A DNA stretch of 64,000 nt from positions 496,001 through 560,000 of the forward strand of contig NC_063068.1 of the NCBI RefSeq assembly GCF_022605165.1, given 5' to 3'. The first letter of the stretch is position 1, and every line of letters begins with the position of its first letter. The stretch is from Purpureocillium takamizusanense (Eukaryota > Ascomycota > Sordariomycetes > Hypocreales > Ophiocordycipitaceae). The position numbers were made by a program, and so were the translations under genes. Positions 59,140 through 64,000 of this stretch are shown in pieces. The notes below the pieces were generated by a model. It was not told the DNA's origin. It saw nothing but the letters and a program-made list of their open reading frames with translations, and did no database searches.

Positions 59140-60378
59140 TGTGACGTCTGCAGAGTCTGCCGATATCTGGGGGTTTTGGTGGATGTTGCCAAAGGCTGGA
59201 CGAGCGAGATGCTGATGCTTGGAAGATGCTGATGCTGAGAAGAGATACCATCATACTTCGACGGGAGCTTGTTACCCTTTTATACAGCGTCGGGAGCATG
59301 ATGTCGATATGGTTTTGCCTGGTTTCCGTCTCATCATTGAAGCGCGGCAGTTCCGATGGGTGACCCGAGCATGTTGGAACTCATCTCACTCTCGTTGGGT
59401 TGTCATGGAAAAGAGGCATGACTCGGAGCTCAGCCACCGGGCGGTTCGATATTCACCGCCAGGCGAAACCATATGGGAGCTGCCGTGCACGTTGCTCGCA
59501 CGACAGGGCCCCGCATACCTGATTTGACTATTCAGAGAAGCCTCTTTCCTCAGCAGTGCGACCGCGGCCGACTCGCGGCTCAACTCTTAGTCGTCGGGAA
59601 CGCTGGTCTGGAGAGCGGCGGCACTTTCCGCATTGCTGCATTCCAGAGAGGATTACGACGGTGTTGTCGGCGTCAGAGGTTGGTCGATCTCACCGTGGCA
59701 CGACACATGGCCATGAACGCCACGGATCACAGAGAACAGTCAGCCAAACGTGTCATGTTGATACTTGATATTCATGTTAACGAAATCACCCTGTAATATC
59801 CAAATATTGACTTGTGATGGAACGTGACTTGCGCCTCTTCGGTCTTGGTTCAACGTGCAGCAGAGGCACAGCCCTCGGATACCCGCCTTGGGTAGTCTCA
59901 AACCCTGGCTGGGCTGAAGGATGGCATTTCCATCGGCTCAACGGCACGGCGTGTCACATCTCATGCTTGGGTAAAGTCCCCATCAACATGCAAATTGCCA
60001 GAATGCAATAGAAACCTGGTGACCCTCTTGACATGGTAGGCGCGCGATCTAGCACATTCTCTGTCGGAACTCAACGCCGAATATCTAGAGTGTCCGTGTA
60101 ACTCGCGCTCAGACATTGTTTGTAACTCGTTACCTCCAGCTGGCAATAATATTACGGATACTCAAGTATGCTGCGGCGCAGGACGGGACGCTGCCGAGGT
60201 GATAGAGTGCCACGCCGTGATCATGCATGCTGTAGCGCATGTCGGCGATGCCGTGTCGGAGCCCATGATTACTGGTCACATGAAGCCGCTTTTTGGATGC
60301 GTTGGTTCATTACAGGATATGCGGCCGTTCGCGGCATCCCGACGTAGGCAAGACAAGAAGGTCACGCTTCTGATACCA
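59140..60378. other. Gene-free stretch
   Basis: Contains the upstream region of the 229-aa gene and no supported reading frame. Confidence 0.5.
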
Positions 60379-61069
60379 TTACATTTTCAACAAAGCACCA
60401 TAGCTAGGCTCCCAGATGTCAGTTCCCTCGAGGTCTAATATCAACCCCTTATTTCTTACGCTTTTTGGATTAAAGAGATGCGAAAACGGAGTAGGTCTGG
60501 CCAGTCTGGGTGTGGACCACACCTTAACTTGGAGCTCCCGACCCTTCATATCATCCGTTGGCCTTGTTACGCGGAATGTAGCTAACACACGTACGACAGT
60601 GATAAAACTCGTCTCATCATCAAGGACTCCACCCGGACACAGACGATGCCGTAAACCAAAGGCATGATTCGAACCTGGCTCGTTGCGAGATGGCAGATAA
60701 TACCCCGGCTTGAAGACAGTTGGTTCTGCGTAAGTCGGCGAATCATGGGGACACAACCAGCCAGAGCGAGGGTGGAATGATTGACCCCCTTGGGTATTCA
60801 AACTTGTTGTCAATAATTCCTTCATTGGGCACATGCTGGATGAGTGGTAGAAGTGGGTGCCACCAAAAAGACTTGGGAAGTCTTTGGGAGTAAGAATAGT
60901 CTACCGCCTTTCCTTCGTGAAGTATGATCACAGGTTGGTCGAAAGATGTGGGTGCGCTCAAAGGACCGTATGCATCGTTGTGCTTGAGCCAGGGGAGTGC
61001 CGGTTCGTCACCTGGCAGCAGATCTCTAATGTCGCCAAGGAGCAGCCATGGTTGCGAGCCTAAAGGCAG
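60379..61069 (-). pseudogene. Cytochrome P450 relic with internal deletion and frameshift
   Basis: One frame open from 61069 to the stop near 60743 joins a P450 N-terminal block (LPLGSQPWLLLGDIRDLLPG, then LPWLKHNDAYGPL and QPVIILHEGKAVDY) directly to the late PERF region (WWHPLLPLIQHVPNEGI, EYPRGSIIPPSLWL). Roughly the central two-thirds of a normal 500-aa P450, including the I-helix and ExxR, is missing. A one-base shift near 60755 then moves to the frame CPHDSPTYAEPTVFKPGYYL, followed by the heme loop FGLRHRLCPGGVLDDETSFI, in which the conserved Gly of FxxGxRxCxG is Arg. The C-terminus continues VVRVLATFRVTRPTD and ends at 60381. A working enzyme is ruled out; family assignment is from motif recognition only. 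Confidence 0.8.
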
Positions 61070-62405
61070 TCAAAGACATTTCCAGCAACCACGGTGGCAA
61101 AGGGCGAGGCACAATACGAACATAGGCACCAAAATACTAAGCTCTAAGTCAGCGACCTCAGTCAGCAGCATTATTTCGAGATGATTAAGCTATGTTGCTA
61201 TAATGTCAATATGTCCTTCTCGAAACTTACCCGTAGGTAGCGATAGGCTCAGAGACGTCCTATACAATACATAATTACATAGAGTTGCTTATGATAATTT
61301 GAAAAGGGCGCATAGAGTACAACTTTGCCCTGTCTTGAACTCAGGCTGCTACCAATGTATTCTACAAATATTGCAACATGAGATAGCTATGTCCCAGAGC
61401 GCACATGGGAGAGGTCGGGCTTCAAGATCACGATTTTGGTCAGCCAGCCGCTCAGGAAGTCCTACAGATTAGAGATCTTAGCAGCATGAATTTCTGTCTG
61501 TATATCATACCAGCCACACCGTAGAACACGTGGGGGCATTGCGCAGCGTGTTCGTGCAAGCCTTATTATACGATGGAGACGGCTTGGATGACGGCTTACA
61601 ACCGACTATAGGTTTTTACTTACGCACTCTCTTCTGAGAAGGTCGAGCTCGGGCTTTTAGATCCTTGAATAGTGAGTGGCTAAGAAAATTCTCTCTCTCG
61701 CTACTGCAGAGGCCGGCCGCTTCTTGGCTGGAACATGGACGGACTGTTTGCCTTTAGGAATCATCTGATGGAACGCGATCCCGTTACCATGGCGTCGAAC
61801 GCCAGCCAATGCAAAGAAGAAGAAAACGATTTAGTCTTGGGGCCATGGTACTGTAAGTTCTTCCTGTCTCTTGATGATGATCAATGAACCTTTATTGTGG
61901 TATTGGGCTTGAGGAAAAGTGTTGCAAGGTCCGGGGCTGCAGATATATGCTATCTCTGAGACAGGTGCTGGTCGTGAACCGCAGTGGGGCAGTGATGGAT
62001 TTTCTGAGTTTAGGTATACGGTACTTCGTAGAAGCCTGTCATCAATAGTGGTACTGGGGGGCGCCACCCCCTAACTCTAGGGGGCATACATCCCCTGTAT
62101 CAGACTTCTCCAGGTGTTTTCATCCCCTATAGATTGGCCTTGATGTACTGATATTTACTGGGGGCATAGGTTCCGATGGTAGGGAGAAAAGCCATCTGGA
62201 AGGACTCCGTTTCTTCGCAACAAAAGCCCACCACCAGTGCCTGGTGGCCTGCGACTTTGACCCGCTGTACCAAGTACGTTGACCAATCTCAAAATTTCCG
62301 TCGACCACCATCCATCTAGACAACCTCAGCCTCAAACGGACGGCAACTCGCCGTGCCACATCGCACATCATCGCAGGGACCCAATGTAGCCCTTCATCGC
62401 TCGCC
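61070..62405. other. AT-richer gene-free stretch upstream of AFG2
   Basis: 61.2-61.4 kb and 61.8-62.1 kb are AT-richer than the surrounding DNA. No gene was seen; it may include further decayed P450 5' sequence. The AFG2 leader precedes 62406. Confidence 0.5.
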
Positions 62406-64000
62406 ATGGCCCCCAAGTACATTGACGCCAAGGTCCGGCCGCTAGCCAACAATACGGGCCTCGAAAAGGCGAGCCTCCAGGGCGCCGCTCGCGTCTATGT
62501 CACCAAGGACGCCTTCCTCTCCCTCACGTCCAGCAGCCTCGACAGCCGCGTATGCCTCGTCGAGAAGCTTGCCGCGCCTCCAAGCTCTGCCCCTGCCACC
62601 GCTGTGGGCGCCATTGCGGGCGATGATGAGGGAAGCGCGCCGCCACCGACAAGGCGGGAGGCTCTGCTGTGCCCGCACCCGCAGGGCATGAGCCCCAACG
62701 TCGTCCAGATGACGCGCGCATTCATTGAGGCGTCCGGTTTCAAGCTCGGAGATCCGGTGAGGATCATGCTGGCCGAGAACCCTGCCGCGGCAGACGGCGA
62801 GGAGGTCGTCGTCGAGGATGCGTCCACGGACGAGGACAAGTTGACGGCCGAGGCGAGACAGTTGCCCATTTGGAAGTCATCTTGGGAACTCTCCCTTGCC
62901 GTGTCCATGAGTAAGTGGCCCCGACTTTGTCCTCACCGTACAATAGTCTGTACTGACGCTCTGGCAGGTCGCGCGGAACAAGTATTCCCTGGCATGGTGT
63001 TCGAGGGAGTCGGCGTCAACAAGTTTCGCCGTACTTTCAAGGTCCTGTCAGTCAACTCACAGACCAGCAACCTCGCAAGATTCCGGCTTGCCTCCACCGC
63101 TGTGCGCATCGTTCAGCCCGGCGAATCTCTGATTGCTGAGCCCTCCCCCGCCGCGCCAGGAGGTGACCTGGTCGTCACGGGAGTGCCCGGTTTGACTTGG
63201 CAGGTCAGCACGCTCAATGAGTTCCTCTGCGGCTTTACCCGGCCGTTCTGGATACGAGACGAGCGCGAGTCGTGTGGCATCGTCATCCACGGCGGCCGTG
63301 GCACCGGCAAGACATTCATCCTGCGGCGCATCGAGGAGACCAACTGGGGCCGCACCCACTGGATCAAGCCCTCGGACAAGCTATCGACGCTACGCGAGAC
63401 GTTCAAGCAGGCGTACGCCTCCCAGCCGAGCGTCATTTTCATTGACGGCCTCGACAAAATAACCGCCAAGGACAGGGCCAACCGCGAGTCTGTAATAGAG
63501 ACTCTTGGCGAGGAGCTCGACGCCCTGTCCGCTTACGCGCACTCCAACGGCGCCCTGCCGCAGGTCGTCGTCGTCGCCACGTGCCAGGACTGGATGGCTG
63601 ATGTTCCCGAGCCGCTCCAGAAGCGCTCCCGTTTCTTCGAGAACATTGCGCTGCCCATTCCGCGCGCCTCTGAGCGCCTCGAGATCCTTCACTTCCTTGA
63701 CCCGCCGCTCCGCGCAGACGAAAAGGACCAATGCCTGCTTAGCATCTCGCAGAAGACGCACGCTTACAATGGCGATGACCTCGCCAAACTCATTCTCAAG
63801 GCCAGAAGGATTCTTGGCACGCGGCTTGACAGGGAGCAAGCCCGGTCAAGTCACCATGACGAATCGGGCAACGGCACTATCTCCTCGGACGCAGGTACAG
63901 AGAAGAATGAAGGGCAAAAGGAGCACTACCTCACGCCAGACGACATGGAGGCGGCCCTGCGCGTTACCCGCCCAACGGCCATGCACGACATCAACCTCAA
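62406..64000 (+). CDS. AFG2: AAA-ATPase Afg2/Drg1, 5' part, truncated by the window edge
   Basis: The first about 513 residues of a type II (two-ring) AAA ATPase that strips shuttling factors such as Rlp24 from cytoplasmic pre-60S ribosomes. Exons are 62406-62910 and 62968 onward; the 57-bp intron falls in a Ser codon (LSLAVSMSRAEQVFPGMVF). Residues 1-250 form the N-domain (QGMSPNVVQMTRAFIEASGF). D1 has Walker A IVIHGGRGTGKTFILRRIEE (Lys284) but its Walker B reads PSVIFIDGLDKITAKDR, with Gly329 where the catalytic Glu is expected. The sequence then reaches TPDDMEAALRVTRPTAMHDI, the conserved linker just before D2, and stops at the edge. D2 is outside the window. Confidence 0.88.
   Translation, partial: MAPKYIDAKVRPLANNTGLEKASLQGAARVYVTKDAFLSLTSSSLDSRVCLVEKLAAPPSSAPATAVGAIAGDDEGSAPPPTRREALLCPHPQGMSPNVVQMTRAFIEASGFKLGDPVRIMLAENPAAADGEEVVVEDASTDEDKLTAEARQLPIWKSSWELSLAVSMSKWPRLCPHRTIVCTDALAGRAEQVFPGMVFEGVGVNKFRRTFKVLSVNSQTSNLARFRLASTAVRIVQPGESLIAEPSPAAPGGDLVVTGVPGLTWQVSTLNEFLCGFTRPFWIRDERESCGIVIHGGRGTGKTFILRRIEETNWGRTHWIKPSDKLSTLRETFKQAYASQPSVIFIDGLDKITAKDRANRESVIETLGEELDALSAYAHSNGALPQVVVVATCQDWMADVPEPLQKRSRFFENIALPIPRASERLEILHFLDPPLRADEKDQCLLSISQKTHAYNGDDLAKLILKARRILGTRLDREQARSSHHDESGNGTISSDAGTEKNEGQKEHYLTPDDMEAALRVTRPTAMHDINL

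Overview
The window is nuclear DNA of a filamentous ascomycete. It is most likely a sordariomycete, and the gene set and gene style fit Hypocreales; the order is an inference. Genes are GC-rich and compact, with short (about 50-230 bp) GT-AG introns that often carry CTAAC/CTGAC-like branch points. Single-gene units are separated by long, low-complexity intergenic stretches full of TACGTAC, CTACCTA and GTACTTCGTAC-type motifs. I found no operons, no CRISPR and no intact transposon. About 21 genes look intact in the window, two more are clear relics, and partial reading frames touch both edges.

Left part (1-22 kb): an edge poly-Q reading frame; FYV7 (18S rRNA processing, minus); an Atos/FAM214-type regulator (plus) converging on a 1196-aa mitochondrial PPR protein (minus); a small Arg/Ser-rich protein (minus); a GNAT acetyltransferase (minus); and LSB6, the type II phosphatidylinositol 4-kinase (plus).

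Centre (22-45.6 kb): a long gene-poor stretch hides a nine-exon LaeA-like methyltransferase (25.9-27.5 kb) that is easy to miss because its exons are short. It is followed by AIM41 (YqeY fold), a Rid-family protein lacking the usual catalytic Arg, a YeeE/YedE thiosulfate-type transporter (minus), an MDR-type oxidoreductase (plus) converging on KRR1 (minus), the mitochondrial ribosomal protein uL11m divergent from KRR1, a HAL4/SAT4-type kinase and the mitochondrial chaperonin HSP10, whose first coding exon is only the ATG.

Right part (45.6-64 kb) is the most accessory. It has an AA9 polysaccharide monooxygenase with a Cys-rich module and a C-terminal chitin-binding CBM18; a five-exon, 193-aa protein made only of an EF-1alpha-like G domain without the DxPG motif, head-to-head with a frameshifted NACHT NLR relic; SEC4/SAS1 Rab GTPase; a probable mitochondrial poly-Q protein of unknown function; a 229-aa unknown protein; a cytochrome P450 relic with an in-frame internal deletion; and the start of AFG2/DRG1, whose D1 Walker B lacks the catalytic Glu.

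Housekeeping themes are ribosome biogenesis (FYV7, KRR1, AFG2), mitochondrial function (PPR, AIM41, uL11m, HSP10) and membrane traffic/signalling (LSB6, SEC4, HAL4-type kinase). The accessory themes are polysaccharide attack (AA9-CBM18) and decayed defence or secondary-metabolism genes. Gene models were built by hand from reading frames, splice signals and remembered family consensus; no search was run.
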